A stretch of 64,000 nt of DNA from Lachancea kluyveri NRRL Y-12651 (taxonomy: Eukaryota; Ascomycota; Saccharomycetes; Saccharomycetales; Saccharomycetaceae), in contig CM000688.1 in NCBI GenBank assembly GCA_000149225.2, positions 372,001-436,000 on the forward strand. Direction: 5' to 3'. The position numbers and the translations under genes were made by a program. The notes below the pieces were generated by a model. That model was not told where the DNA came from. It saw only the letters and a program-made list of their open reading frames with translations, and searched no databases. Positions 9,761-18,970 of the stretch are shown piece after piece; the first letter of the stretch is position 1, and each line of letters starts with the position of its first letter.

Positions 9761-11428
9761 ATGTCTGCAATTTTATCTGATGAAGAAGAGCTGGCTAATG
9801 GATTGGGTTCTGAAGTTATCCAGGTGAGAAAAACAAGCTCCGGGAACCATATGGCTAGGACAAAGAAACGTTGGTCGAGCAGCTCTGGCGATAAAAGACC
9901 AAAACTGCTGAATTCTACAGATGCTGTTCATGATGACGTAAATACTGATTACATCTCACCAGGACAGTTGTACTCTACAGAAAGTGGTCGTTTGTTTCAT
10001 GCCGGTAAAATCCTGATCATTTTGGTAGGGCTACCTGCTACTTCCAAAACTTTATTGTCAGTCGCAATCACAAGGTATACTAGATGGTTAGGTGTGCGCA
10101 CCAGGTCTTTCCATGTTTCCTCCTACAGGAGAAAGGTATCCAAAGTGGACTACGAAAAGGTACCCGCCGATTATTTCTCTGCTGTGCCCAAGACCAAGGA
10201 GGGTGCCAAGTTCAGAAGAGATATAGTCGAAGAAATTATAAGTGACATGTTAAAGTTTTTCAAGGAAAGCAAGGGTCAATTAGCAGTCTATGATGCGCTT
10301 AACATTTTAAAACAAGAAAGACAGGATTTGGAAAAATTGTTTTCTAAACTGAATATCAAAGTACTTTTTATTGAATCGGTGGTAAATGATCCTGAGTTGT
10401 TCAAGAGAAATGTCGAACATGCCTCGAAGTCTGCTGATTACCGTGGCTGGTCCAAGGAAGATGCCAACAAGGATTATATGAACCGTTTACTCATCAATAG
10501 GCCATTATACGAAGAAATGACTCCACAAGAAAACCTGAGTTATGTGAAGTACATAAATTTTGGTGAGCGGTTAACAGTCAATAATAATCACTACGGATAT
10601 TTGATCAACAAAATAGTGTTCTTTTTGATGAACTTAAGAGACAAAAAAGGTTGCGTATACTTTGCACGTTGTGGTACCAGCGATAATGACAATTACATCG
10701 ATGACGAAGTCTTGAACCGTCAAGGCATTCTTTATTCTAAGGCCTTAACTGAAATGGTTTTGAATAGAATAAACAACAGGAGACTGTCTCAAAAGGGTTC
10801 ACCCGCTTCGTCCAAGGTTCCATCGGAATCTCCCTCCATGACCTCATTAACTACCTCGTTGACTGCTTCACCACGTATGTCACCATTAGTACCCACTTCG
10901 GCCACCCTCAGACGCACCGAATCGACAGGAAATGCCACCATGAGACAGCCCGCCTCTGGAGACGGTACAGACGAGGATTCCTTTGTTGTTTGGACCGCCC
11001 CACGGAAGAGAACATACGATACAGCTGTATTCTTTGGAGAAAGAGGTATCGATGTTCGTCAGAGGTCTCAATTACAACAGCTGCATCCTGGTATAGTTGC
11101 AGACTTACCGGAGACTGAGATAAAAGAAAAGTTCCCTGAGGAGTATGAAGAATACATGAAGGACCCATACCACCATCGGTTTCCGAGAGCAGAGTCCTAT
11201 CATGACTTGGCAGTTAGAATGGAACCCTTGTTACTAGAAATGGAAAGAATGTGTGGAGACATTTTAATCATTGGCCATGAATCCACTTTGAGGGTTCTAT
11301 ATGGGTACTTGATGGCATGTTCGTGTTTTGAAATTCCACGTTTAGAGTTTACCAGAGATGAGCTAATTGAAATTTCTTTTGGACCGTTTGAAAACAAAGT
11401 GAATCGGATTCCAATAAAAACAGATTAA
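9761..11428 (+). CDS. YLR345W: 6-phosphofructo-2-kinase/bisphosphatase-like protein (YLR345W orthologue)
   Basis: Two-domain protein of the PFK26/FBP26 family, which makes or breaks fructose-2,6-bisphosphate; the S. cerevisiae orthologue has no proven activity. The ATG at 9761 is used (MSAILSDEEELANG); an in-frame TTG two codons earlier is not. The 555 residues include a kinase P-loop written GLPATSKT rather than the usual GLPARGKT, then a phosphoglycerate-mutase-like domain. The expected catalytic RHG is RCG here (YFARCGTSDN), so the phospho-accepting histidine is replaced by cysteine, although the later GHESTLR histidine remains. A Ser/Thr/Pro-rich linker (about 345-405) interrupts the phosphatase part. 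It is likely a bisphosphatase-dead, possibly regulatory protein. Position next to RPL26 matches YLR344W-YLR345W. Confidence 0.88.
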   Translation: MSAILSDEEELANGLGSEVIQVRKTSSGNHMARTKKRWSSSSGDKRPKLLNSTDAVHDDVNTDYISPGQLYSTESGRLFHAGKILIILVGLPATSKTLLSVAITRYTRWLGVRTRSFHVSSYRRKVSKVDYEKVPADYFSAVPKTKEGAKFRRDIVEEIISDMLKFFKESKGQLAVYDALNILKQERQDLEKLFSKLNIKVLFIESVVNDPELFKRNVEHASKSADYRGWSKEDANKDYMNRLLINRPLYEEMTPQENLSYVKYINFGERLTVNNNHYGYLINKIVFFLMNLRDKKGCVYFARCGTSDNDNYIDDEVLNRQGILYSKALTEMVLNRINNRRLSQKGSPASSKVPSESPSMTSLTTSLTASPRMSPLVPTSATLRRTESTGNATMRQPASGDGTDEDSFVVWTAPRKRTYDTAVFFGERGIDVRQRSQLQQLHPGIVADLPETEIKEKFPEEYEEYMKDPYHHRFPRAESYHDLAVRMEPLLLEMERMCGDILIIGHESTLRVLYGYLMACSCFEIPRLEFTRDELIEISFGPFENKVNRIPIKTD

Positions 11429-11567
11429 GAGTCCTATACCAGAGGGAGAAAAAAACCAAGGACAAAAGAGGTGGTTGTGTTATGTAAATTATCTAAAGCG
11501 TTTCCCCTTCTTTTCTACGTGCTATCAGAGACAAATAGATATATTCTTATTTTTCTTTTTTGTAGCA

Positions 11568-12272
11568 TCATGCTAACTTTTTCGAGTCCAAGGCGTTACG
11601 CCTTTTTTCCCATGCTTCGTGTTCAGCCCGCAAGCTGAGTGGTGCATAATAGCAAGAATCCTTGACCCATAACCTCTTGACGATCGGCCAGGACAAAACC
11701 CAGTCTATTAAACCAAGTTCTCTGACGATGCCAACAGCTAAAAAGTACAAAGACCCTGCACAAGCACCTAGAGACACGCCAATAACTACCTGCTCTGTGT
11801 TATGGTAGCCTAGGTATACCCTTGAACCAGCCACACATAAAGTTGCAACCAAAATAACGACAATGCTTAGGGACTTTCTCGCCTGAGACAAACCTTGCCA
11901 ATAAAGTAGAATCCTGAGAGTATGATATATCGCAAAAAATCCCATAAACTGAGAGTGTGCGCTGGGCATGCCGTAGCCAGATCTTATCGTGCCTTTCTGA
12001 AACGAGTCGCCAAAGAAGTTAGGACGTGGCTGTTTGATTATGTTCTTCACTATGTTATTCAAAATATCATTCAACACATGTCCACCAGCGATGATGACTG
12101 CCTCCAACTCTCTGGTGCATAGAAACCAAGAGAAGTAAAACAATAAAATGCCGATGGGCAGTAGTGAAAAGTAAACACAGAGAAAAGAAATGGGATCCTG
12201 TGGGTTATATAGAACATATGTGTCATCGAAAGGAATAAGATTTGGATTTAGTGTTGTTTCAGTAGTATTCAT
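11568..12272 (-). CDS. CAX4: Dolichyl pyrophosphate phosphatase CAX4 (CWH8)
   Basis: ER-membrane phosphatase that recycles dolichyl pyrophosphate to dolichyl phosphate during N-glycosylation. The ATG at 12272 gives 234 residues (MNTTETTLNPNLIPFDD), aligning with the S. cerevisiae N terminus; an upstream GTG is ignored. PAP2-type motifs are present: KQPRP near residue 75, the PSAHSQF motif near 102, and SRVYLGYH near 150. S. cerevisiae has HNID after the last histidine where this protein has HNTE. Several membrane segments run through the protein. It converges on the PFK26-like gene with 139 bp between stops. It is YGR036C in S. cerevisiae. Confidence 0.93.
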   Translation of the reverse strand: MNTTETTLNPNLIPFDDTYVLYNPQDPISFLCVYFSLLPIGILLFYFSWFLCTRELEAVIIAGGHVLNDILNNIVKNIIKQPRPNFFGDSFQKGTIRSGYGMPSAHSQFMGFFAIYHTLRILLYWQGLSQARKSLSIVVILVATLCVAGSRVYLGYHNTEQVVIGVSLGACAGSLYFLAVGIVRELGLIDWVLSWPIVKRLWVKDSCYYAPLSLRAEHEAWEKRRNALDSKKLA

Positions 12273-13050
12273 CGTCACTGAAGACTGTCACTCTTCTTGT
12301 GTTATCCCCTTTCGACTCTGGCTTCGATATTGATCGAGAATTTAAGTGTTTTCCAACAGTTGCCGCCTGCCAGGCTCCGAAATACAGCGGACGATAAATT
12401 CTGAATATTCACAAAAATCGTAATTGTCGCATAATAACGGCTTATTTCAAATGTTAAGGCCCAAATCCAAAAGTTAAAAATCCCACTAAACCGAGTATTC
12501 CGGAATTTGTTAGTTCGATGGATTTTGCGGACTATTTTTTCTTACTGAGCAAGAATCGTGGAGGGAAAAAAGTGTTGAGAACGGAAATATCGTTATTTCA
12601 TTCCAGAATATGCAAGAATAGTATCTGATCTATAAACATCGTAAACGTAACTTCATAAAATTGGTTATCTGAGGCAGTGGCGCCAAAAGAGAAGGTACCT
12701 AAAAAGGCGAAAAAAGTTGGGTATTAGAGAAAAGAGGAAGTAGAGAGATTTAAATAAAAAACAAAGTCACAGAAGGACAAAGAGTGAAAAGAGAAGATGG
12801 ATCGTAAATATAAAAGTACAGGAGGGGCGATTAAGCTTTCACATAACCGCGAGGAGATAAAATGCAAAAAAGAAAGAGAGAAAGAGAGAGAGGGAGAGGG
12901 AGAGGGAGAGGGAGAGGGAGAGGGAGAGGGAGAGGGAGAGGGAGAGGGAGGGAGAGAGAAAAAAAATGGAAAGGTGAAGAAAACAAAAATGGTAGTGGGA
13001 AAAAAAAGTAGAGAACACATTGCGGGACTATTCAAAGAGAGAAAGAAAAA
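12273..13050. other. CAX4 promoter and KAP95 3' flank
   Basis: A 778-bp spacer with the CAX4 promoter at the left and the KAP95 3' end at the right. The right part is strongly purine-rich on the plus strand and holds the GAGGGA repeat described separately. Two overlapping low-complexity open frames (12724-13035 minus and 12797-13168 plus) are products of that repeat and are not genes. Confidence 0.6.
12889..12950. repeat. Hexanucleotide (GAGGGA)n repeat
   Basis: About ten near-perfect copies of GAGGGA in a purine-rich stretch about 100 bp beyond the KAP95 stop. A purine/pyrimidine mirror repeat of this kind can form triplex DNA and is expected to vary in length between strains. Confidence 0.9.
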
Positions 13051-15636
13051 TCACAAAGACATTTGGTACTTTTGTTGCTCTCTGGCCCATCTAGCAGTGT
13101 CCTTAGTAGATTGGCTAAAAGCAGAAGTGCTTCTAGTTTTTTTGATAAATTCAGTAACCCAGTCTTGAGAGTAGAACTGTTTAATTCTGCCATCTGGGAA
13201 CATAGCTGCGACATCACCAATAATACCTACTGCAGCTCTAGCGGTAGAATCCTCATTATTCAAAGTTGGATTATCGGCGATGTGTCCCATGAATTGGAAA
13301 ATGGTTCCAACGTAAGGAAACAATGCATCTGCGTTCCCATGCAACCCTGCAACAGTTCCTACATAGGCATCCAACACAGACTCGTGAACCTTCAAGTTAT
13401 ACTCCAAGGCCTCCAGAGAACTGTTTTCTGGTCTAGTATTTTGGGCTGCCACGCATAAGGCCATCACCTGGTCTAAGTATGGGATAAAGTCGGAACCAAT
13501 ATTGGAAGCAATGTCACCAAATACCGAAAGCACAGCAGGCTTCAACTCTTTCTTTGCGTTATCAACAGAGATCATTTGGCCCAAAACGTTCATGAAAGCA
13601 GGTGCGAACCGCTTGAAGTCATCCTCTAGGGAGTTGGAAATGTCGGCAATCAAACCAACTGCGGTGATAGAAACTTGGGATTGAACCTGGTTCAAAGCGT
13701 TAACGAGGTAAGGCGAAAAAGTTTCCAAATACTTTTCAAAACCTTTGCCCATAGCAGCGGCTAAAGAAGAAATGGCATAAAACACATCGTCTTCGACATA
13801 GGAAGAATCCTTCTTGGTCAATAGCTTCAAAAACAGGTCCATCAACATGTCTGACACAGAGGCCACAGAAGCAGGGTTTTTTCTTATCACAGCGGATAAA
13901 ACGCTCAAAATGTTGGACTGTAATTCTTCCAAATTCTGTTTATCCTCATGGGATAACTGTGATTCATCAACGGTCATGGTTTGTCCCAATTTATCCAAGA
14001 TAAACGAAGAGATAGAGGTGGAGGATTCTGCCACTTGATCTGTAGAAAACTCAACTAGTGTGGTCAAAGCAGAGAACGCAGATGCATGGGCGCTATGTTC
14101 GTTATCAGTTCTATTGGCGGCTTTCATCAAGGCATCCACTAGCACTGGATAATAGTTGTAGATTGGAGAACCCTCACCTTCTGCCATCTGTTCAACCAAG
14201 TTAATAATAGTCCATGCACAGTTGGTGGCAACCTTGGGATGATCCTGTAGACCAAGTAGACAAGCTTGAACAACGTCCGGTAGGTTTCGTTGCGGGTCGA
14301 TGGCAGCAATCACCAAATCGGCAATCCTACCAACACACCAGGCAACCGTCTCCTTTACTTGTAGCACATCGTCCTTGATCAAATTCAAAATTGGTGGTAG
14401 AGCCTGGTGGATTAAATTTGTCAACTGGACTTTGTCTGGACCATCCAAAATGGAACCGAAGGCCATAACTGCAGCTTCACGTTGTCTCCAGCTATCACTG
14501 GTGATATTTTGCTCGACATAGTGTAGTACAGGCTCCACGATGTAGTTACCACAGTTTTGAGCGAAAAGTTGCAAACATGCACCAGCAGACATGGCAACGT
14601 TCCAATCGTCGTCTTCTGGATCTTCGTTTTGTCTCGTCAACAAATTCAATAGGTTAGGAACAACTTCCCCGATAGATGCCAAAGCGAAATTGAAACTCTG
14701 CAGAGGAGACTGAGGAAATTGTGCCAGTTCGTAGGCAATGTCGATTTCTTCCTCACAGATGGTGGACCAGAATTCAACAGCCATAGAGGCAACCTTTTCG
14801 TTAGAAGATTGCATTGTGGAAATGGTCAATGCGTACAAGGCTTGCTCCATGTAAGGTTTCATCAGGAAATAGTACAGGGACATGATCTTACACAAACAGC
14901 CAAAGGCAGCTGCTTGAAGTTCAGCATCTTCAGCTTGAGTAGCCTCACAAACGACTTGCATCAAGTAATTCCTTTCACCCTCACGCTCCATGTTATTTTT
15001 GATGAAAGCCAAAGAATCGGCCAGGGCATTCAACGCCGTCAACCTCACCAACTTTGATGGTTCAGAGACCTGAGCACCTTGTACAATGGCAATCAAGATG
15101 TTGTTTGACTGAGAGATCAAGGTTTCATTGCCCGGGTCAGCACTCTCGCAAATATAACCAAGGGCTAGCAGGGAAGCCCTCTTGACATTTTCTGGTTGTG
15201 TAGAGGCCGTGTTGTCAACCATAATTTTCATCAACTCAGGCCATTCACCACGAGGTAGTTCGATATCAGCAATGGCAGCAATAAGTTGAGCCGACGCATT
15301 CGCAACACGGGCCTCTGGAGATAACAGTGCACCCAAGGCAAACTTTTTAATATGGTTTTTCGATTCGGTATCAATCTGTGTCAACCAACGCTGAGCAAAC
15401 TGTTGGCTCTTGACAGAGTTTTTACTGATCAATTCATTCTTTAAAGACAAAGCAGCCAAAATACGTGCTTCCAATCTTACAGATTCATCTGCCAATATTT
15501 GGGATAGTAACCCAGCAAATTGCAAAAAGTTGTCATTGGAGAGCTTTTTCAATTGAGTTTCACTTTGCAAACGCACGGTTGGATCTGCGCTTAAGATCGT
15601 GTTTTCTAAAAGCTGTGCAATTTCAAGCGAGGACAT
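13051..15636 (-). CDS. KAP95: Karyopherin/importin beta-1 (KAP95)
   Basis: Importin beta carries importin-alpha-bound cargo through nuclear pores and releases it on binding Ran-GTP. The ATG at 15636 (MSSLEIAQLLENTILS) is chosen because it gives exactly 861 residues, as in S. cerevisiae; earlier in-frame codons are not ATG-supported. The protein is a chain of HEAT repeats end to end. The conserved acidic loop EDPEDDDWN around 335-345 is intact, as are blocks such as SAGACLQLFAQNCGN and the C-terminal DTARWAREQQ. It is YLR347C in S. cerevisiae, here placed between CAX4 (YGR036C) and ACB1 (YGR037C). Confidence 0.97.
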   Translation of the reverse strand: MSSLEIAQLLENTILSADPTVRLQSETQLKKLSNDNFLQFAGLLSQILADESVRLEARILAALSLKNELISKNSVKSQQFAQRWLTQIDTESKNHIKKFALGALLSPEARVANASAQLIAAIADIELPRGEWPELMKIMVDNTASTQPENVKRASLLALGYICESADPGNETLISQSNNILIAIVQGAQVSEPSKLVRLTALNALADSLAFIKNNMEREGERNYLMQVVCEATQAEDAELQAAAFGCLCKIMSLYYFLMKPYMEQALYALTISTMQSSNEKVASMAVEFWSTICEEEIDIAYELAQFPQSPLQSFNFALASIGEVVPNLLNLLTRQNEDPEDDDWNVAMSAGACLQLFAQNCGNYIVEPVLHYVEQNITSDSWRQREAAVMAFGSILDGPDKVQLTNLIHQALPPILNLIKDDVLQVKETVAWCVGRIADLVIAAIDPQRNLPDVVQACLLGLQDHPKVATNCAWTIINLVEQMAEGEGSPIYNYYPVLVDALMKAANRTDNEHSAHASAFSALTTLVEFSTDQVAESSTSISSFILDKLGQTMTVDESQLSHEDKQNLEELQSNILSVLSAVIRKNPASVASVSDMLMDLFLKLLTKKDSSYVEDDVFYAISSLAAAMGKGFEKYLETFSPYLVNALNQVQSQVSITAVGLIADISNSLEDDFKRFAPAFMNVLGQMISVDNAKKELKPAVLSVFGDIASNIGSDFIPYLDQVMALCVAAQNTRPENSSLEALEYNLKVHESVLDAYVGTVAGLHGNADALFPYVGTIFQFMGHIADNPTLNNEDSTARAAVGIIGDVAAMFPDGRIKQFYSQDWVTEFIKKTRSTSAFSQSTKDTARWAREQQKYQMSL

Positions 15637-16169
15637 AGTTATATTTATCCGAACAACGATACTTTTCAACTATTTCTCGAAACAAAATAGAAGGCACCCT
15701 TTTCCTTCCTTGGCTCCTGTTCGATGAGGATGCTGGTTGCTTCGAAATCCCACCGAGTTCACGATGGGTGGCAAAAATTTTCCCTGGTTTTGCTCCTTGC
15801 TTCGTGTATACGTATATCCGTATATGACGATAGTCACGTGTTTGAGCAGCAACGACGACAACGACGGGGACGACGCCGACGACGAAGACGTTGTCTGGCG
15901 CTATCAAACAAGTCCTAGACGAGAGTAAAACCACACTGGCATGAAAGAAGACTAGAAGCTCTTAGGAGCACCTTGGAAAGGTTTACGTTACCGCTCGTTT
16001 GTATTGCTTGAGGGTTTGCGGGAAACGAATCGCTTGCCACAGTAAAACACAGTGTGAAACATAAACTCGATTCATGTACTAAACAATAAAGCTACTTAAA
16101 GTGCAAAAGAGATAAAACTAGCAAACTATACGAGGGTCATACCTTGTTTTCATTTTCCATTTTCTTTTT
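15637..16169. other. KAP95 promoter and ACB1 3' flank
   Basis: A 533-bp spacer. Near 15845-15900 there is a run of GAC/GACGAC-rich sequence that creates spurious arginine- and aspartate-rich frames. No tRNA or supported gene was seen. Confidence 0.5.
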
Positions 16170-16497
16170 TTAGTTAGAATACTTGGCAATCAATTCATCA
16201 ACAAACTTGATGTACTGTTGCTCAGCTTCCTCTTGCGAAGTACCCTTCAATTCTTCCCAAGCATCCCACTTGTAACGGTCCTTCAAGTTGAAAATACCTG
16301 GCTTTTCTTTGGTGTTGTCACCAACGGTTGCTTGCTTGTACAAACCGTATAGTTTCAACAATTCATCATTTGAAGGGGTGGTAGGTAAGTTGTTGACGGC
16401 AGAAGCCTATGGCGAGTTAGTAAGTGCTGAGGTTTCAATTGACTAGTAGTGTCATGATGCGTTATCATACTTTTTCTTCGAATAATTGGGAAACCAT
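16170..16497 (-). CDS. ACB1: Acyl-CoA-binding protein ACB1, with a short intron
   Basis: Cytosolic carrier of long-chain acyl-CoA esters from fatty-acid synthase to acyl-CoA-consuming enzymes. Reading on the minus strand, exon 1 is 16497-16471 (MVSQLFEEK) and exon 2 is 16406-16170. The 64-nt intron (16470-16407) has donor GTATGA, branch site TACTAAC at 16422-16416 and acceptor ATAG. Splicing in phase 0 gives 87 residues, the same length as S. cerevisiae Acb1, reading MVSQLFEEKASAVNNLPTTP and including YKQATVGDN and KPGIFNLKDRYKWDAWE. Without splicing, the second intron codon is a stop (TGA). S. cerevisiae ACB1 (YGR037C) is intronless, so a naive gene call would give only a 63-residue fragment. 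Confidence 0.93.
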
Positions 16498-17189
16498 GAT
16501 GCTTTTTTTTATTGGCCACTGTGTTCTTTGTAAAGGGGGGAGTCTAAATGAACTTGGAGTTGGTAAGAAGAAGAGGATCGATCTTTTTTGTTGGGAAAGG
16601 GTATAGGGCTATATTCATGCGTACATAATGACTTTCACAAACGACAAGGTTGTTGTATACGGGCCTGTTTGCAGTATATAAACAAAAACTGAGCGCGGTC
16701 ACGAATGAAGGACCTGTGAGATAAGTATGGTATTGGGACGGTATATCCATCAAGCGCTTGATGGATCCATGCTAAATCGCACCGGTTCAGCATCCGATTC
16801 AAGTGTACCTTGTCACACTCCCGTTTGAAGTGATACCCATAAGGGGACGTGCATCTTTCACGATCCTCGACCAAGGTGTATCATGGAAAACACACAGCGA
16901 TAACCATTAGATGGCAAGCAAAGCGTCCATATCGGTTAAATTGCAACTACTTATCGTTTTGATTCCCTCTTCAAAGTGCTTTTTTGGAAGAGCTGGAGCC
17001 CGACGATCCGAATCGGGAACCCACACTGTACTATTCGTACAACATTATCTCACTAAGCCCTGGTCATCGTTTGGTCTGGAAAATTTGATAAAAGGAGAAG
17101 GGACTCCGTGAGCGTTTGCCACAATTACAACCACCTTTCCCTTTAATCTCTACCAAGTATCCAAGATTACAAAGGAAAAATTAATAGAA
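16498..17189. promoter_or_regulatory. Divergent ACB1-ORM promoter with a 22-bp palindrome
   Basis: A 692-bp shared upstream region between ACB1 (minus) and ORM (plus). It contains a perfect 22-bp palindrome at 16745-16766 (ATCCATCAAGC and its complement). No gene is seen; small frames inside have no similarity. Confidence 0.55.
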
Positions 17190-17789
17190 ATGTCACAGCT
17201 CAAACCTTTCCCGTCCTACGGAAACAATAATATTAATGTCGAGCCAGTGAAAGACCATAGAAGAAGGCGTTCTTCAAGTATAATATCACATGTCGAACCT
17301 GAAACGTTTGAAGACGAAAACGACCAACAACTCCTACCTAATATGAACGCTAGTTGGGTTGATCAACGAGGCGCGTGGATAATTCACGTTGTCATTATTT
17401 TATTGTTGAAAGGCTTCTACTACCTACTTCCTGGTATCACCACCGAGTGGTCGTGGACGTTGACGAACCTAACCTATGTGATTGGTTCTTACATCATGTT
17501 CCATTTTGTCAAGGGTACACCATTTGATTTCAACGGTGGAGCGTATGATAACCTAACCATGTGGGAGCAGATAGACGATGGCGTTCAGTACACTCCTGCA
17601 AGAAAGTTTTTGATTAGTGTTCCAATTGCCTTATTCTTGATAAGCACGCATTACTCCCGTTACGATCTACATCTGTTTCTACTCAACTTCGTGATGACTA
17701 CCTTTGTGGCTGTTGTTCCAAAGCTACCATTGACTCACAGACTAAGAATCACCATTCCTGGCATCACGGGTCCTGCACAAATCAGTTAA
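17190..17789 (+). CDS. ORM1: ORM1/ORM2 family regulator of serine palmitoyltransferase
   Basis: ER-membrane protein that binds and restrains serine palmitoyltransferase, setting sphingolipid synthesis; in yeast it is relieved by phosphorylation of the N terminus. The 199 residues have a Ser/Arg-rich cytosolic head with RRRRSSSIISHVEPETFED, a likely phosphorylation region, then the conserved NASWVDQRGAWIIHVVII core, the FNGGAYDNLTMWEQID block, and four membrane segments. The tail ends RITIPGITGPAQIS. It is slightly shorter than S. cerevisiae Orm1 (222) or Orm2 (216). It is the single equivalent of both (YGR038W and YLR350W), and sits next to ACB1 as ORM1 does. Confidence 0.95.
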   Translation: MSQLKPFPSYGNNNINVEPVKDHRRRRSSSIISHVEPETFEDENDQQLLPNMNASWVDQRGAWIIHVVIILLLKGFYYLLPGITTEWSWTLTNLTYVIGSYIMFHFVKGTPFDFNGGAYDNLTMWEQIDDGVQYTPARKFLISVPIALFLISTHYSRYDLHLFLLNFVMTTFVAVVPKLPLTHRLRITIPGITGPAQIS

Positions 17790-17912
17790 AGTATATTCCT
17801 CTCTTACATTCCAATTTTTTTTTCTTCCTTCTTCTTCTCTCTCCTTTCTCTCCCCCCTCCCATGTCCCTTTTTAAAGTTACACCAAAAGTTTTGGGAATG
17901 CACGATAATAAT

Positions 17913-17913
<1 letters not shown>

Positions 17914-17951
<38 letters not shown>

Positions 17952-17954
17952 AAA
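17914..17954. repeat. (GAAA)n microsatellite
   Basis: About ten uninterrupted GAAA units in the ORM 3' flank. Confidence 0.9.
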
Positions 17955-18107
17955 GTCATCACAAATAGGCTACTTTATTGCTACATGGTCACTGTACTTT
18001 TTCTTTGATCAAGATATGTATGTTCCCTAGCCCACTGGAGTAAGACAAGAAATGAATTCCTCTCAAGTAGTTCTTATATTTTATACACCACCCCACTCCC
18101 CTCCTTT

Positions 18108-18118
18108 TTTTATGTTTA
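18108..18118 (+). other. Candidate ARS consensus core
   Basis: TTTTATGTTTA matches the S. cerevisiae ACS (WTTTAYRTTTW) at all positions and lies in a 1-kb gene-free spacer. Origin activity is unproven, and related genera use somewhat different consensus sequences. Confidence 0.3.
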
Positions 18119-18862
18119 TCATTGTTTAAATACCTAATCTCCACTATTTCTTTGATGAGTTGAACGACAACTCTGCTCGAACGGGACCTCAGTGCCAGTT
18201 TCGAATAGCAAATTCAACGCCTTACGGAAATAAAAATACACTAGCACAATATTCACACCTGTTCATAAGAAAAACAAGACCGATAAAATGATAAGGGAAA
18301 GAATGTCAATATGATGGCAAATGAATGACACACATACCCTACCTCACTCTATATGGGGAATTTCAAGGATTGTGTGGAAAACGCCAAGAAAGAACGCGGA
18401 GTTACGTTTCCTACTTTGGTGATGTACGTCACCATCGACGGTATAAGTTGCCTTGCATCGATTGATTTAGATTAAAAAATGAGTATCTCCATAATAAAAA
18501 GCAGAAAGTCTAGGCGCAGTGGTAGTGGTAAATAAGGGGGTGTGAACACGTTCGAGGACTGGATGGTACAACACAAGAGCTTTTGCTGTATTTCATGGCG
18601 TTTGAGTCACAAAAGGCTTGGCTTCAAAATACCCTAAGCCGAGGCAATCTCCAGGTCAGTGCTACGTGGGCACTACAAGTAAATATTGCACTCAATTGGA
18701 TTGGAAGTAAGCGTATACCAATCGACTCTATGTCTATGGTGTCTTGAGCAATATTTCAAAAGAAGAAAACACAACGACTGGATAAGATATAAAAGATAAA
18801 AAAAAGTATCCGGCAGTTGCTACCGCAACAACCAGTATCCGTTTCAAAAAAATGGGAAATAA

Positions 18863-18970
18863 CGACAACTGCAGGATTCGAACCTGCGCGGGCAGAGCCC
18901 AAGAGATGGTTATAAGTCGAAACTCTAACGAGATTCTAATCTCACGCCTTAACCACTCGGCCAAATTGCC
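18863..18970 (-). tRNA. tS(AGA): tRNA-Ser(AGA) with a 26-nt intron
   Basis: Read on the minus strand: acceptor GGCAATT pairs with AGTTGTC (discriminator G), A box TGGCCGAGTGGTTAAGG, long variable arm GGGCTCTGCCCGC and B box GGTTCGAATCC identify a serine tRNA. The anticodon loop reads TTAGAA then intron 18933-18908, then A, giving anticodon AGA at positions 34-36. Exons are 37 and 45 nt (82 nt mature). S. cerevisiae tS(AGA) genes are intronless; its intron-bearing serine tRNAs are CGA and GCT. The top pair of the anticodon stem (27-43) is T-T, so slightly degenerate. A T7 terminator follows. Confidence 0.85.

Larger units (their letters stand above)
17790..18862. other. Long gene-free spacer after ORM
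   Basis: About 1.07 kb with no supported gene. It holds a (GAAA)n microsatellite at about 17914-17954 and an 11/11 match to the classical ARS core, TTTTATGTTTA, at 18108-18118. The right end contains the T7 terminator of the minus-strand tRNA-Ser (A7 on the plus strand, 18846-18852). Confidence 0.5.

Noticed and set aside
12724-13168. Low-complexity frames on both strands (Pro/Ser-rich minus, Glu/Gly-rich plus)
   Set aside because: Both are translations of the GAGGGA repeat and its flanks; no similarity outside it.
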